From contig CAMBDL010000004.1 of assembly GCA_945865365.1 (NCBI GenBank), forward strand, positions 1 through 64,000: a DNA stretch of 64,000 nt. The letters run 5' to 3'. A program made the translations under genes and the position numbers. The notes under the pieces are model-generated. The model worked only from the letters and a program-made list of their open reading frames with translations, searched no databases and was not told where the DNA came from. This DNA comes from Streptomyces griseus. GTDB taxonomy: Bacteria; Actinomycetota; Actinomycetes; Nanopelagicales; Nanopelagicaceae. Below are positions 32,389 to 41,480 of the stretch, piece by piece (position 1 is the first letter of the stretch; every line of letters begins with the position of its first letter).

Positions 32389-35378
32389 CCATGATTTTTG
32401 AGCCTGATTTTGGTACCCCGGCCAGTGAAAAGAGCCAACTGGTGAGCCTTGAGATCGATGGCAAAGCTTTAACGGTCGCGGCAGATACCTCGATTATGCG
32501 TGCAGCTCTCGTTGCAGGAATCGAGATCCCAAAGCTATGTTCAACCGATCGATTAAAGGCTTTTGGTTCCTGTCGTCTATGTGTGATTCAAATTGATGGA
32601 CGCAATGGAACCCCTTCCTCGTGCACTACTCCAGTGGCCGAGGGCATGAAAGTCTCTACGCATTCAGAGAAACTCGACCGTATTCGCAGAGGCGTGATGG
32701 AGCTGTATTTATCTGATCACCCAGCAGAGTGTGCAACGGGGGACGAGTGCGAAGTTCACGGAGTTGCCAAAAAGATCGGAATCACAACAACTCGGTATGT
32801 AAAAGGTGAAACTCATTTAGATTTAAAGAAAGATGAATCAAATCCTTACTTCACCTTTGATTCTACCGAGTGCATTGTTTGTAATAGATGTGTTCGTGCA
32901 TGCGATGAAGTGCAAGGAACTTTTGCTTTAACTATTGAAAACCGAGGATTTGTAGCACGGGTTTCATCATCCGGAACTTCATTTATCGACAGTGAGTGTG
33001 TTTCCTGCGGCGCTTGTGTTCAGGCATGCCCAACTGGAGCTTTGACTGAAAAAACACTTCTAACGATTGGCGCCCCAACTTCTTCTGTTGTCACAACATG
33101 TGCTTACTGTGGAGTTGGCTGTTCCTTTAAAGCCGAAATGCGTGGCGATCAATTAGTGCGCATGGTGCCATTGAAAGAGGGTGGCGCTAATGAAGGCCAC
33201 TCCTGTGTTAAAGGACGTTTCGCTTACGGATATGCAACACATAGTGATCGCATCACTAAGCCGATGATTCGCAGCGCGATTACCGATCCCTGGAAAGAGG
33301 TTTCTTGGGATGAGGCGATTTCCTTTGCCGCAGATGGCTTAAAGAGGATTCAATCAGAGTCCGGTAGAAATGCTATTGGTGGAATTACATCTTCGCGTTG
33401 CACAAATGAAGAAGTCTATGTAGTTCAAAAAATGGTAAGGGCAGCCTTTGCAAATAACAACGTTGATACATGTGCGCGCGTATGCCATTCACCTACGGGC
33501 TATGGCTTAGGCCAAACTTTCGGTACGTCGGCTGGAACCCAGGACTTTGAATCAGTTGAACACAGTGATGTGATCATGTTAATTGGCGCTAATCCAACTT
33601 CGGCGCACCCGGTTTTTGCCTCTCGTATGAAGCAGGCAATTCGCAAAGGCGCACAGCTCATTGTCGTTGATCCTCGTGTGATCGCCTTAGTGAGAACACC
33701 AGAGGTAGTCGCTGCCCACCACTTGCAGTTAATGCCAGGTACAAATGTTGCCGTGATAAATGCTTTGGCACATGTCATTGTTACTGAAGGCCTGGCCAAG
33801 CGTGATTTTGTTGATGCGCGGTGTGAAGAAAAATCCTTTAAAGATTGGGAAGCATTTATTTCATTACCCGAGAACTCTCCTGAAGTATTAGAGGCATCTT
33901 CTCGAGTACCAGCCGAAGAGATTCGCAAGGCGGCGCGTTTATTTGCTTCGGTCCCCAACGCTTCAATTTATTATGGTCTTGGTGTTACCGAACATAGTCA
34001 AGGCTCAACAATGGTGATGGGAATTGCTAATCTCGCCATGGTTACTGGAAACATCGGCCGGAAAGGTGTGGGAGTAAACCCTCTACGCGGACAAAACAAC
34101 GTTCAAGGATCTTGTGACATGGGCTCATTCCCGCATGAGTTACCCGGCTACCGACATATCTCAAATCCAGATACCCGCAAAATCTATAACGATATGTGGG
34201 GAGTTACTTTAGATGCAGAGCCTGGAATGCGAATTCCCAATATGTTTGATGCCGCACTAGCCGGTGAATACCGCGGACTCTATGTACAGGGTGAAGATAT
34301 CGCGCAGTCTGATCCAAATACGTCTCACGTACACGCCGCCTTGCGCGCTATGGATATGGTGATCGTTCAGGATTTATTCCTCAATGAAACCGCAAAGTTT
34401 GCACACGTCTTCTTACCAGGAACATCGTTCTTGGAAAAAGATGGCACATTTACAAATGCTGAGCGCCGCATTAACCGTGTCCGTCCTGTTATGAAATCAC
34501 CCACGGGTAAAAGTGAGTATGAAGTCACGTGTGATTTAGCAACGGCCATGGGATATCCCATGTCTTATGAAAATGGTGCGGCGATCATGGATGAGATTGC
34601 CGCCACTACTCCCACATTTTCTGGCGTTTCATTTAAGAAATTAGATGAGGTAGGCAGCGTGCAGTGGCCATGCAATGAGGCTAATCCTGATGGAACCCCA
34701 ACGATGCACTTGGAGACATTCATGCGCGGTTTGGGTCAATTTATGCGTACGCCTTACGTTGCTACCGATGAAAAAGCTAACCGTAAATTCCCGCTTCTTC
34801 TTACTACTGGTCGCGTATTGAGTCAGTACAACGTAGGCGCACAAACACGTCGCACAGCCAATAACATCTGGCACACCGAAGATATTTTAGATCTGCATGA
34901 GTCAGATGCCCAGATGCGTGGAATCGCCGATGGCTCTTGGGTCAAGCTCGCAAGTCGCGTTGGTGAAACAATTATGCGTGCACGTATCACCGATGAAGTT
35001 CCGGCTGGTGTTGTGTACACAACTTTCCACTTCCCGGAAAGTGGCGCCAACGTAATCACTACTGATTTATCAGATTGGGCCACTAACTGCCCTGAATACA
35101 AAGTTACAGCAGTAGAAATTACCCCAAGCATTAAAGGGCCAGGGGAGATGGTTGAGACGCACATTAGCGGTGACTCGCAATTAAACTCTATTGTGCGAAT
35201 GGCGAATCAAATTGCCGCCAATATTCCGGCAAGTGATGCACCGGAAATCAAAGTCGCACACCATATGGTTCAGTTCTGGACTAAAACTATGATTGAGCGA
35301 CTTCATAAAGACGTGGATAGATCACAACTTTCACCTACTGTAATAAAAGCGATTGAAGTACTTCTAGTTACTCAATAA
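32385..35378 (+). CDS. fdsA: Formate dehydrogenase alpha subunit with fused FdsD-like tail
   Basis: A 997-residue molybdoenzyme. In order: an N-terminal [2Fe-2S] domain (Cys52, 63, 66, 80), a His/Cys [4Fe-4S] segment ('DHPAECATGDEC', 111-122), two ferredoxin clusters (Cys163-173 and Cys205-215), a proximal [4Fe-4S] in CAYCGVGC (239-246), and the bis-MGD catalytic domain. The Mo ligand is Cys367 in 'ARVCHSPTGYG', not selenocysteine. The last 65 or so residues ('IVRMANQIA', then 'VAHHMVQFWTKTM') resemble FdsD, normally a separate small subunit; no separate fdsD gene is present. Its end overlaps the convergent DUF1638 gene by 15 bases. Confidence 0.93.
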   Translation: MTMIFEPDFGTPASEKSQLVSLEIDGKALTVAADTSIMRAALVAGIEIPKLCSTDRLKAFGSCRLCVIQIDGRNGTPSSCTTPVAEGMKVSTHSEKLDRIRRGVMELYLSDHPAECATGDECEVHGVAKKIGITTTRYVKGETHLDLKKDESNPYFTFDSTECIVCNRCVRACDEVQGTFALTIENRGFVARVSSSGTSFIDSECVSCGACVQACPTGALTEKTLLTIGAPTSSVVTTCAYCGVGCSFKAEMRGDQLVRMVPLKEGGANEGHSCVKGRFAYGYATHSDRITKPMIRSAITDPWKEVSWDEAISFAADGLKRIQSESGRNAIGGITSSRCTNEEVYVVQKMVRAAFANNNVDTCARVCHSPTGYGLGQTFGTSAGTQDFESVEHSDVIMLIGANPTSAHPVFASRMKQAIRKGAQLIVVDPRVIALVRTPEVVAAHHLQLMPGTNVAVINALAHVIVTEGLAKRDFVDARCEEKSFKDWEAFISLPENSPEVLEASSRVPAEEIRKAARLFASVPNASIYYGLGVTEHSQGSTMVMGIANLAMVTGNIGRKGVGVNPLRGQNNVQGSCDMGSFPHELPGYRHISNPDTRKIYNDMWGVTLDAEPGMRIPNMFDAALAGEYRGLYVQGEDIAQSDPNTSHVHAALRAMDMVIVQDLFLNETAKFAHVFLPGTSFLEKDGTFTNAERRINRVRPVMKSPTGKSEYEVTCDLATAMGYPMSYENGAAIMDEIAATTPTFSGVSFKKLDEVGSVQWPCNEANPDGTPTMHLETFMRGLGQFMRTPYVATDEKANRKFPLLLTTGRVLSQYNVGAQTRRTANNIWHTEDILDLHESDAQMRGIADGSWVKLASRVGETIMRARITDEVPAGVVYTTFHFPESGANVITTDLSDWATNCPEYKVTAVEITPSIKGPGEMVETHISGDSQLNSIVRMANQIAANIPASDAPEIKVAHHMVQFWTKTMIERLHKDVDRSQLSPTVIKAIEVLLVTQ

Positions 35379-35948
35379 AGCGAGTACTTGCTCACTGAGC
35401 TGCCCATAGCCAACGTGTTCTATTTGAAGGGGTAGGCCGATTTCTTGGGCTGCACCCAAAGCCAGGGCTTTCAATTCATCTGTGGGTTGTTGTGCCAACC
35501 AGATAACGCGCGAATAATTCTTGAAATAGTCATCACGTAATTCAGGTCGCTTATCTAATCCGAGTTCAACGATGACACTGCGATGGAAGGATTTAACGAG
35601 AAAGTCAGTAAGAAAATAAGTACCAGCATCGGACTCCATTATCTCTGCAATCTTTTTAGTACCTGCAAAAATGTCATAACAATGGTTACCGCCTAAACGT
35701 TTCACACCATGTGTTGCGATGACCGAATCTAACGCCCCGTATGTTCCACAATCGGCGTAGGCGACTGCGCAATGAGAGTGTTTATCTTTGATTTCATGCA
35801 ATAGTGCATCAACCTCACCAGCGATTTTCTCTGGGCGGTTATGAAGCAGCGGTGGCAACGGATAAATGACTACATCCAGCGCATTCTCGATAACTATGTC
35901 GCTGATATGTGTAGCCAATGCACCGCAGGCTACGATTCCGATGCTCAT
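35364..35948 (-). CDS. DUF1638 protein
   Basis: A 194-residue protein of the DUF1638 family. It opens with 'IGIVACGALATHISDIV' and contains 'YADCGTYGALDSVI' and 'GGNHCYDIFAG', conserved Cys/His spots that could bind a metal or cofactor. The molecular function is unknown. The family recurs beside MttB-type methyltransferases and corrinoid activators, so a part in corrinoid methyl transfer is likely. It is the last gene of the minus-strand corrinoid operon and overlaps the ASKHA gene by four bases. Confidence 0.83.
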   Translation of the reverse strand: MSIGIVACGALATHISDIVIENALDVVIYPLPPLLHNRPEKIAGEVDALLHEIKDKHSHCAVAYADCGTYGALDSVIATHGVKRLGGNHCYDIFAGTKKIAEIMESDAGTYFLTDFLVKSFHRSVIVELGLDKRPELRDDYFKNYSRVIWLAQQPTDELKALALGAAQEIGLPLQIEHVGYGQLSEQVLALLSN

Positions 35949-37819
35949 ACTGGGAAAGCTAGTCGATCTACAAACTTGTCATTAAAATCTGTGCGATCAG
36001 AGAGTTCTACGTAGTCAATCTCCTCAAGAAGTGCGTTAGCACCATGTCGCTCTTGGGCAGATAACAAAACCATTTTTGCGCCTTCACCTGCGACGTTACC
36101 GGCAGACATAATGCGCATGACCGAGAGCTTTGGTACTAAGCCAATCTTTATTGCCGATGCAGGGGATAAGTAGGAGCCAAATGAGCCTGCGAGCAGTACC
36201 TGTTGAATTTCAGACTCAGCAACACCAAACTCTTCAAGTAGTAAGGCCCAGCCTGTAGCAATAGCAGCTTTAGCAAATTGAAGTTCACGGACATCTCGCT
36301 GTGTTAAAAAGACACAGTCGCTCAAATCGCCAACTTCCTTACTCCATGTGAGAACAAATACTCTTTCGCCCTCGCGCTCTAATAAGCGATCGGCCAAAGT
36401 TGGTGCAACTTGTCGCGCAATCTCATCAGTGACAAAGCGCCCTGAGTGGTCGAGCAAACCAATACCTACAAGTGATGCACAGGCATCTACTAAGCCAGAA
36501 CCACAGATTCCAACGGCAGGAGCGTCATCAATGGTTCCGATAATTAATTGGCCATCGGTAATCTTGATGGTTTCAATTGCACCAGATGCCGCGCGCACAC
36601 CACATTTAATACTCGCAGCCTCAAAAGCAGGACCTGCGGGTGCGGCGGTAGCTAGAATCTTTTCACCATCACCTAAGACGATTTCACAGTTTGTACCCAC
36701 ATCGATGAATAAGCGCAGGCGCTTGTCGCGATCCATACCTGATGCAAGGGCTCCAGCGATAATGTCTCCACCAACGTATGCACCGAGTGAGGGCAGAATG
36801 ACTGCTTTAGCTCGTGGGTGAATTTCGATACCAATCTCGGCGGCATTGACATCAGGAAAATCAGCAGAGGACATAATAAAAGGTGCAACACCTAAGGCTT
36901 CTGGATCGATACCTAATAACAAATGATTCATCGTTGCATTTCCTGCGATTGCGATTTCATACACGTGCAGTGGGTCAATTCCAGCCTCAATACAGACTTC
37001 TTGGGTCAGTTGATTTAAGGTTTCCTGAGCGAGCGAGCTCAGTTTTTCAAGGGCATTGGGATCTAACATAGTTGCACTAATGCGAGTGATTACATCAGCG
37101 CCAAATGGCTGCTGCTTATTGAGCATTGATTTAACGGCTAAAGGTGTGCCGGTATTGAGATCTAGAAGTGTTGCAACAACCGTAGTTGTTCCTAAGTCAT
37201 AAGCGATTCCATATCGAAATTCTGTGGTGTCTCCGGCTTCAATATCAATGAATTCTTGATCTACAAAGACTGCAGTCACTTTAAAGTTAGCGGCTCGCAT
37301 AACTCGTGGAATGTTTCGCATGGCTGCAAGTGAAGCCGTGCCTTCGATATCATCGATAGCATCGAATAAGCGCACGATATCGGTACGTTGATCGTGCAAC
37401 GTAGGCTCTTCAAGCTCTACATAGCGCTTTTGAACTGCAGGCCTCAAAATAACTTGGCGACCAACGCCAACGGTTGCAGCTTTTGGACGCGTAGTCAGTG
37501 GTGGAACATCGATAGAGATATCGGTACTAGTGCGCACCAAACATGCCAGACGCCATCCTTGCTTGATTTCGGTCTCTGTAAAAGCTCTAAAATCTAACTT
37601 TGATGGCTCAACATTGCCATCGGTAATCTTCACTTTACATTTCTTGCATGTTCCATATCCGCCACACGTTGAATCAATTGCAATACCGTTCCATGATGCG
37701 GCATCAAATGCACTCACACCTGTAGGTACTGTAATTGTCTTCTCGGAGGCGACCGAGTTATCTTTTTCTAAAGATCTAAAGGCAAGCTTGACTCGTCCAG
37801 TGCCATCGTGCTGGGGCAC
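35945..37819 (-). CDS. ASKHA-domain ferredoxin-ATPase, corrinoid protein reactivator (RACo/RamA type)
   Basis: About 624 residues. An N-terminal plant-type [2Fe-2S] domain ('DSTCGGYGTCKKCKV', Cys52/58/61, then 'WRLACLVR') precedes a linker and a large ASKHA ATPase domain ('GIAYDLGTTTVVATLLDL', 'GNATMNHLLLG', 'RLFIDVGTNCEIVLG', 'VGICGSGLVDA', 'VLLAGSFGSYL'). Relatives use ATP and a low-potential electron to return Co(II) to Co(I) in corrinoid proteins. The GTG at 37819 is chosen because an ATG at 37918 would overlap the methyltransferase gene by 67 bases and add a non-homologous tail. The start remains uncertain. Confidence 0.85.
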   Translation of the reverse strand: MPQHDGTGRVKLAFRSLEKDNSVASEKTITVPTGVSAFDAASWNGIAIDSTCGGYGTCKKCKVKITDGNVEPSKLDFRAFTETEIKQGWRLACLVRTSTDISIDVPPLTTRPKAATVGVGRQVILRPAVQKRYVELEEPTLHDQRTDIVRLFDAIDDIEGTASLAAMRNIPRVMRAANFKVTAVFVDQEFIDIEAGDTTEFRYGIAYDLGTTTVVATLLDLNTGTPLAVKSMLNKQQPFGADVITRISATMLDPNALEKLSSLAQETLNQLTQEVCIEAGIDPLHVYEIAIAGNATMNHLLLGIDPEALGVAPFIMSSADFPDVNAAEIGIEIHPRAKAVILPSLGAYVGGDIIAGALASGMDRDKRLRLFIDVGTNCEIVLGDGEKILATAAPAGPAFEAASIKCGVRAASGAIETIKITDGQLIIGTIDDAPAVGICGSGLVDACASLVGIGLLDHSGRFVTDEIARQVAPTLADRLLEREGERVFVLTWSKEVGDLSDCVFLTQRDVRELQFAKAAIATGWALLLEEFGVAESEIQQVLLAGSFGSYLSPASAIKIGLVPKLSVMRIMSAGNVAGEGAKMVLLSAQERHGANALLEEIDYVELSDRTDFNDKFVDRLAFPV

Positions 37820-37851
37820 TAGAGACGGATCCAGCTCTTTTTTACTAATAG

Positions 37852-38721
37852 TTAGTTTCCTTGCGCAGCTTTTGCCGCTTCCATTGCTCGAAAGCGTGTA
37901 ATCCAGTTTGATCCCCATGGATCCAAGCCAAGTAACAAATCTGCGGCACGCACAGATTCAACAATGAGCGGTGTACGTGAATCCATAACCGCACATGTCA
38001 AACCATGTGACATGGCAGCTGGCAAAAATGCAGCGTTCAGTGCATGTCGATAAGGAAGACCAAAGGAGATATTGGATGCACCCAGAGTCATATTCAGGCC
38101 CCATTTTTCACGGATGAGATAGATAGTTTCAAGCGTTATTTTCACTGCTTCTGGGTCGGCGCCTACTGTCATGGCTAGGGGATCAATTATTAAGTCCTCT
38201 AGTGGAATTCCATGTTTTTCTACAGCACGAACGATTTTCTCAGTGATAATCATTCGTTCGGCAGCCGTTGCCGGAATACCAGTCTCATCGTTAGGCAGTG
38301 CAATGATGGCAGCCCCATGCTTTTTAATAAGCGGTAAAACCAATTCCATACGATCATCTTCGCCAGTAACACTGTTAACAAGTGCCTTGCCTTGGTATGT
38401 CTCAAGTCCAATTTGTAGCGCTTCAATAATCGAGGAGTCAATACAGATGGGTGTATCGGTGATGCTCTGGATTAAAGTAATTGCCTTGGCTAGCAGCGCT
38501 GGCTCATCAGTAAGAGGAACGCCCATGTTGACGTCTAGAACATTAGCTCCGCCAGCAATCTGATCAGCTACATCTTTTTCAATTGCAGATAAGTCACCCT
38601 CACGAAGCTGTAGTTGAAACTTTTTGCGTCCCGTTGGGTTAATACGTTCACCAATAATACAAAATGGTTGATCATGACCGATTGTTACGGTCTGACCTGG
38701 TGAAGTGAGAACGGTATGCAT
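37852..38721 (-). CDS. Methylcorrinoid:THF methyltransferase (AcsE/MtgA-like, pterin-binding)
   Basis: A 289-residue TIM-barrel protein of the pterin-binding (dihydropteroate synthase-like) family: 'IGERINPTGRKKFQL', 'NVLDVNMGVP', 'PICIDSS', 'LVNSVTGEDD', 'IIDPLAMTVGADPEA' and 'LGASNISFGLPYRHALN'. These are the marks of AcsE/MtgA-type enzymes, which move a methyl group between a corrinoid protein and THF. Beside the corrinoid protein and MttB homologue it should take the methyl from Co to THF. It follows the MTHFR gene by four bases. Confidence 0.9.
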   Translation of the reverse strand: MHTVLTSPGQTVTIGHDQPFCIIGERINPTGRKKFQLQLREGDLSAIEKDVADQIAGGANVLDVNMGVPLTDEPALLAKAITLIQSITDTPICIDSSIIEALQIGLETYQGKALVNSVTGEDDRMELVLPLIKKHGAAIIALPNDETGIPATAAERMIITEKIVRAVEKHGIPLEDLIIDPLAMTVGADPEAVKITLETIYLIREKWGLNMTLGASNISFGLPYRHALNAAFLPAAMSHGLTCAVMDSRTPLIVESVRAADLLLGLDPWGSNWITRFRAMEAAKAAQGN

Positions 38722-38725
38722 TGTG

Positions 38726-39628
38726 TTACCCCTGTCGTTTCGGTGTACGGCCTAAGTCATTCATAAAAAGATCGAGCGTTTCATCATGTCTAAAATCAGT
38801 TATGTGTAGGCCTCGCACACCAGGAAGTGTTAAGGCATGCTGTGCGAGCTCCAGAGTTAAGTTGTAAACCTCTTGAGCGGGATCACTTGCACTGCTTGCT
38901 CGCGCTAATACGTCAGCAGGAACGTCGATACCGGGGACCTTGTCATTCATGAAGGCCAAACCTTTAGCACCTTTCATTAAAACGATGGTCGGTATAAGTT
39001 TTAAATCAGGAGCAACTTCTGCAACGCCTTTGCAGAATGCTTCAAGGCGATCAGGGTGATAACAGATTTGTAGTTGTAGGAAACTTGCACCTGCGCGGTG
39101 CTTCTTTAGAGCCCGTTGAATTCGATAATCAAATGGGGGAGCGGCAGCATTTTCAACTGCACCGATATAAAAATCTGGAGCTGGGTTAATTTTTCGGCCC
39201 GATAAGTAGGTGCCTGTGGCCATAATTCGCGCCATATTGATGGCTTGGGCACTATCAACGTCAAAGACTCGACGTGCCTCTGGTTCATCTCCAGCCGTTA
39301 CATCGTCTCCAGTTAATAACGAGAGGTTAGTAATTCCATGTAAAGATGCACCGATCATGTCGGCTTGAATAGCTATACGATTTTTGTCGCGGCAGACTAT
39401 TTGCATAATGGGCTCTAAGCCATGCATCTTCATCGCAATTGCAGTCGTTGTATTAGATGTATGGGCATGTGCTGCAGGGTTATCGGTTGCATTAACGGCA
39501 TCAAACCAAGGCGCTAAACGTGCGGCATTTTTAATCACGGAATCCATACCACCACCATCGATAGATGGAAATTCAGCGGTAAAAACAAGTTCAGAAGTAT
39601 TCTCTAATTTTTCACGCAAGTTAGACAT
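38726..39628 (-). CDS. Methylenetetrahydrofolate reductase
   Basis: A 300-residue MTHFR family flavoprotein ('VFTAEFPSIDGGGMDSVI', 'DAVNATDNPAAHAHTSN', 'NLSLLTGDDVTAGDEPEARRVFDVDS', 'FLQLQICYHP'). It interconverts 5-methyl-THF and 5,10-methylene-THF. In this operon the enzyme probably works in the oxidative direction, feeding methyl-THF from the corrinoid step into the formate branch. A one-base overlap couples it to the zinc-type MTHFR_C partner upstream. Confidence 0.9.
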   Translation of the reverse strand: MSNLREKLENTSELVFTAEFPSIDGGGMDSVIKNAARLAPWFDAVNATDNPAAHAHTSNTTTAIAMKMHGLEPIMQIVCRDKNRIAIQADMIGASLHGITNLSLLTGDDVTAGDEPEARRVFDVDSAQAINMARIMATGTYLSGRKINPAPDFYIGAVENAAAPPFDYRIQRALKKHRAGASFLQLQICYHPDRLEAFCKGVAEVAPDLKLIPTIVLMKGAKGLAFMNDKVPGIDVPADVLARASSASDPAQEVYNLTLELAQHALTLPGVRGLHITDFRHDETLDLFMNDLGRTPKRQG

Positions 39629-40002
39629 CAGTGCTCACCAACTGACCAGCCAGCAGGAACCTGCTGATCGCGTTTTGTCACTAAATTGATCCAGGAAGAT
39701 GTTCCCTGTAGTTGCATATCTACTGGTGGGCGCAGTTCGTTGTAGTGCTCTTTCCAAACTTTTGGCAACGGTAAAGAAACCGTTCGATCATATGCCTTAA
39801 CCCAGATGCATTGCATCTCAGGATTTACTTCACAATTTCCATTTTCACGAACTCCACCACAAGGTCCGTTTCGCAGCGTCTTGGGACATGTCATGGGACA
39901 TGTCATTCCTGTTGAATGCAGAACACACTGCCCGCACATGCGACAGTCCCATACAGGCTTCTTTACTGCATGCTCGACAAAGGGTAGAAGTTTCTTTAGC
40001 AT
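39628..40002 (-). CDS. MTHFR C-terminal (zinc-binding) domain protein
   Basis: A 124-residue Cys-rich protein with Cys20, 23, 26, 35, 39, 48 and 57 in 'WDCRMCGQC', 'TCPMTCPKTLRNGPCGG' and 'GNCEV'. This is the MTHFR_C zinc-binding family, related to MetV of the acetogen MetFV complex. It probably binds the MTHFR encoded directly downstream and supplies or accepts electrons; the native partner is not known. It starts eight bases after the corrinoid protein gene. Confidence 0.88.
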   Translation of the reverse strand: MLKKLLPFVEHAVKKPVWDCRMCGQCVLHSTGMTCPMTCPKTLRNGPCGGVRENGNCEVNPEMQCIWVKAYDRTVSLPLPKVWKEHYNELRPPVDMQLQGTSSWINLVTKRDQQVPAGWSVGEH

Positions 40003-40010
40003 GATGGAGC

Positions 40011-40676
40011 TTACGCAGAGACCGATGCTCGTTTTTTAGATATTAAATCTTTAGCAATACGCACTGCGGTAGATGCATCGGCGGCAAAGCCATCGGCGCC
40101 TACAACATCGGCATACTCCTGTGTTACAGGTGCCCCGCCCACCATGATGATTACTTGATCGCGAAGTCCAGCCTTAGTAATTTCATGGATATTAACTTTA
40201 AACATCGGCATCGTTGTTGTTAAAAATGCTGACATACCCACGATATCTGGCTTATGTTCAATAATTGCAGCCACAAACTTCTCTGGAGCAACTTGAACAC
40301 CAAGATCAATCACCTCAAAACCTGCGCCTTCGAGCATGATATTAACGAGATTTTTGCCGATATCGTGAACATCGCCTTTTACTGTACCCATTAAGTAAGT
40401 TCCAACAGTCTCAGCGCCAGTCTCAGCAAGTAATGGTCGCAAAACATTGAGCGCACCCGACATCGCTTTACCCGAGATGAGCATCTCTGGTACAAAGAAA
40501 TCTCCGCGCTCAAAACGTGCGCCAACTTCTTCAAGAGCTGGGATTAAAGCATCAAAGAGGATCGCGCTAGGTGTCATGCCATCGGCAATGCCCTGATTAG
40601 TTAACTCTAGTACGGCTGGAGCATTTCCAACTAAGGTCTCGTCAAAGAGCGCCTTGAGGATGTCGTCATGAGTCAT
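40011..40676 (-). CDS. Corrinoid (cobalamin-binding) methyl-carrier protein (MtgC/MttC-like)
   Basis: A 221-residue protein. The N-terminal four-helix cap (about residues 1-85) precedes a Rossmann B12 domain with 'GDVHDIGKNLVNIMLEGAGFEV'; His104 of D-x-H-x2-G is the lower axial cobalt ligand. 'IVGMSAFLTTTM' and 'GGAPVTQEYAD' complete the cobalamin pocket. It carries the methyl group from the MttB-family protein to THF. It overlaps the IclR gene by four bases, so the regulator and carrier are cotranscribed. Confidence 0.93.
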   Translation of the reverse strand: MTHDDILKALFDETLVGNAPAVLELTNQGIADGMTPSAILFDALIPALEEVGARFERGDFFVPEMLISGKAMSGALNVLRPLLAETGAETVGTYLMGTVKGDVHDIGKNLVNIMLEGAGFEVIDLGVQVAPEKFVAAIIEHKPDIVGMSAFLTTTMPMFKVNIHEITKAGLRDQVIIMVGGAPVTQEYADVVGADGFAADASTAVRIAKDLISKKRASVSA

Positions 40677-41434
40677 GCTGCACCTATCTTTCCTTCATTA
40701 TTTGACTGGAGCGTGTGGATCTCTTCGATGATTAGGTCACCGATCTTTGCTAAATCTTTTTGGGTCAATCGAGGTGACGGACCAGAGATTGAAATTGCTC
40801 CAACAACGCGACCGTCATTCTCGCGAATAGGTGCCGCTACAGCAACTAAACCATCCTCTAGTTCATCAATAATTATTGCGTAGCCTTTTTTGCGAACACC
40901 TTCGAGTTCAACAAGTAAACGAGGTCTGGATGTAATTGTCTTAGAAGCTAGTTTTTCAAGTCGACCCATAGGTATTGTTGCAACACCGTAAGCCAACAGT
41001 ATTTTACCAAGAGCAGATGCATGGAATGGAATTCGCTTTCCTACCCAATTTGTTGCACCCAATAAGTAATGTCCATCGACTTGATCAACGAGCTTCATCT
41101 CACCATTACTCGATACTGCCAGGTTTGCCGTTTCACCAGTAGTGTGAGCCAACTTTTCCAAAACTGTGTGCATACGTGCAACTAATACAGAGTCATGATT
41201 TTGCGAACGTGCAAAGGTTGATAAAACATCACCAGCAATATATGCACCATTGCGATCTCGGCGGATTAATCCTTGACGTTCAAGGGCGCTTAACATGCGC
41301 GATGTAGTGCTCTTGGGAATCTCATGCGAACGTGAGAGCTCTGATAAAAGTGGCGGAGTCGAACACTCCAAAATATGAATAAGAAGTGCGCTGGCGCGAT
41401 CAATCGCCTGCGTGCCAGTAACTAACTCGCTCAT
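40673..41434 (-). CDS. IclR family transcriptional regulator
   Basis: A 253-residue regulator. The N-terminal winged helix ('LLSELSRSHEIPKSTTSRMLSALERQGLI') is followed by a C-terminal IclR effector domain ('LGATNWVGKRIPFHASALGKILLAYG', 'VAAPIRENDGRVVGAISISGPS'). The ATG at 41434 is preferred over a longer frame from 41536 because AGGAAGG stands eight bases upstream and the extra residues would cover the operator. It is the first gene of the corrinoid operon and faces the mttB operon across 102 bases, so it probably controls both. Confidence 0.9.
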   Translation of the reverse strand: MSELVTGTQAIDRASALLIHILECSTPPLLSELSRSHEIPKSTTSRMLSALERQGLIRRDRNGAYIAGDVLSTFARSQNHDSVLVARMHTVLEKLAHTTGETANLAVSSNGEMKLVDQVDGHYLLGATNWVGKRIPFHASALGKILLAYGVATIPMGRLEKLASKTITSRPRLLVELEGVRKKGYAIIIDELEDGLVAVAAPIRENDGRVVGAISISGPSPRLTQKDLAKIGDLIIEEIHTLQSNNEGKIGAA

Positions 41435-41452
41435 CACCGACGCCTTCCTGAG

Positions 41453-41480
41453 TGTTCCATAATATGGAACCACTGTTCCA
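41453..41480. promoter_or_regulatory. IclR-type operator in the divergent corrinoid/mttB promoter region
   Basis: A perfect inverted repeat GTTCCAT-AAT-ATGGAAC (41454-41470) is followed by a second TGTTCCA half-site at 41474-41480, 21 bases from the first (41453-41459). The minus-strand TATTAT (41464-41459), a plausible iclR -10 box, lies inside the palindrome, which implies autorepression. TATTCT at 41492-41497 is a possible -10 box for mttB. Binding by the adjacent IclR protein is inferred. Confidence 0.7.

Noticed and set aside
33500..33958. 152-residue minus-strand ORF inside fdsA
   Set aside because: Antisense shadow of the molybdoenzyme catalytic domain; no start signal or family features.
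32385..35378. Selenocysteine at the molybdenum ligand
   Set aside because: The position is an ordinary Cys codon (Cys367) and no in-frame UGA interrupts the gene.
36348..36821. 157-residue plus-strand ORF inside the ASKHA gene
   Set aside because: It covers conserved ATPase motifs on the other strand and has Ser/Pro-rich shadow composition.
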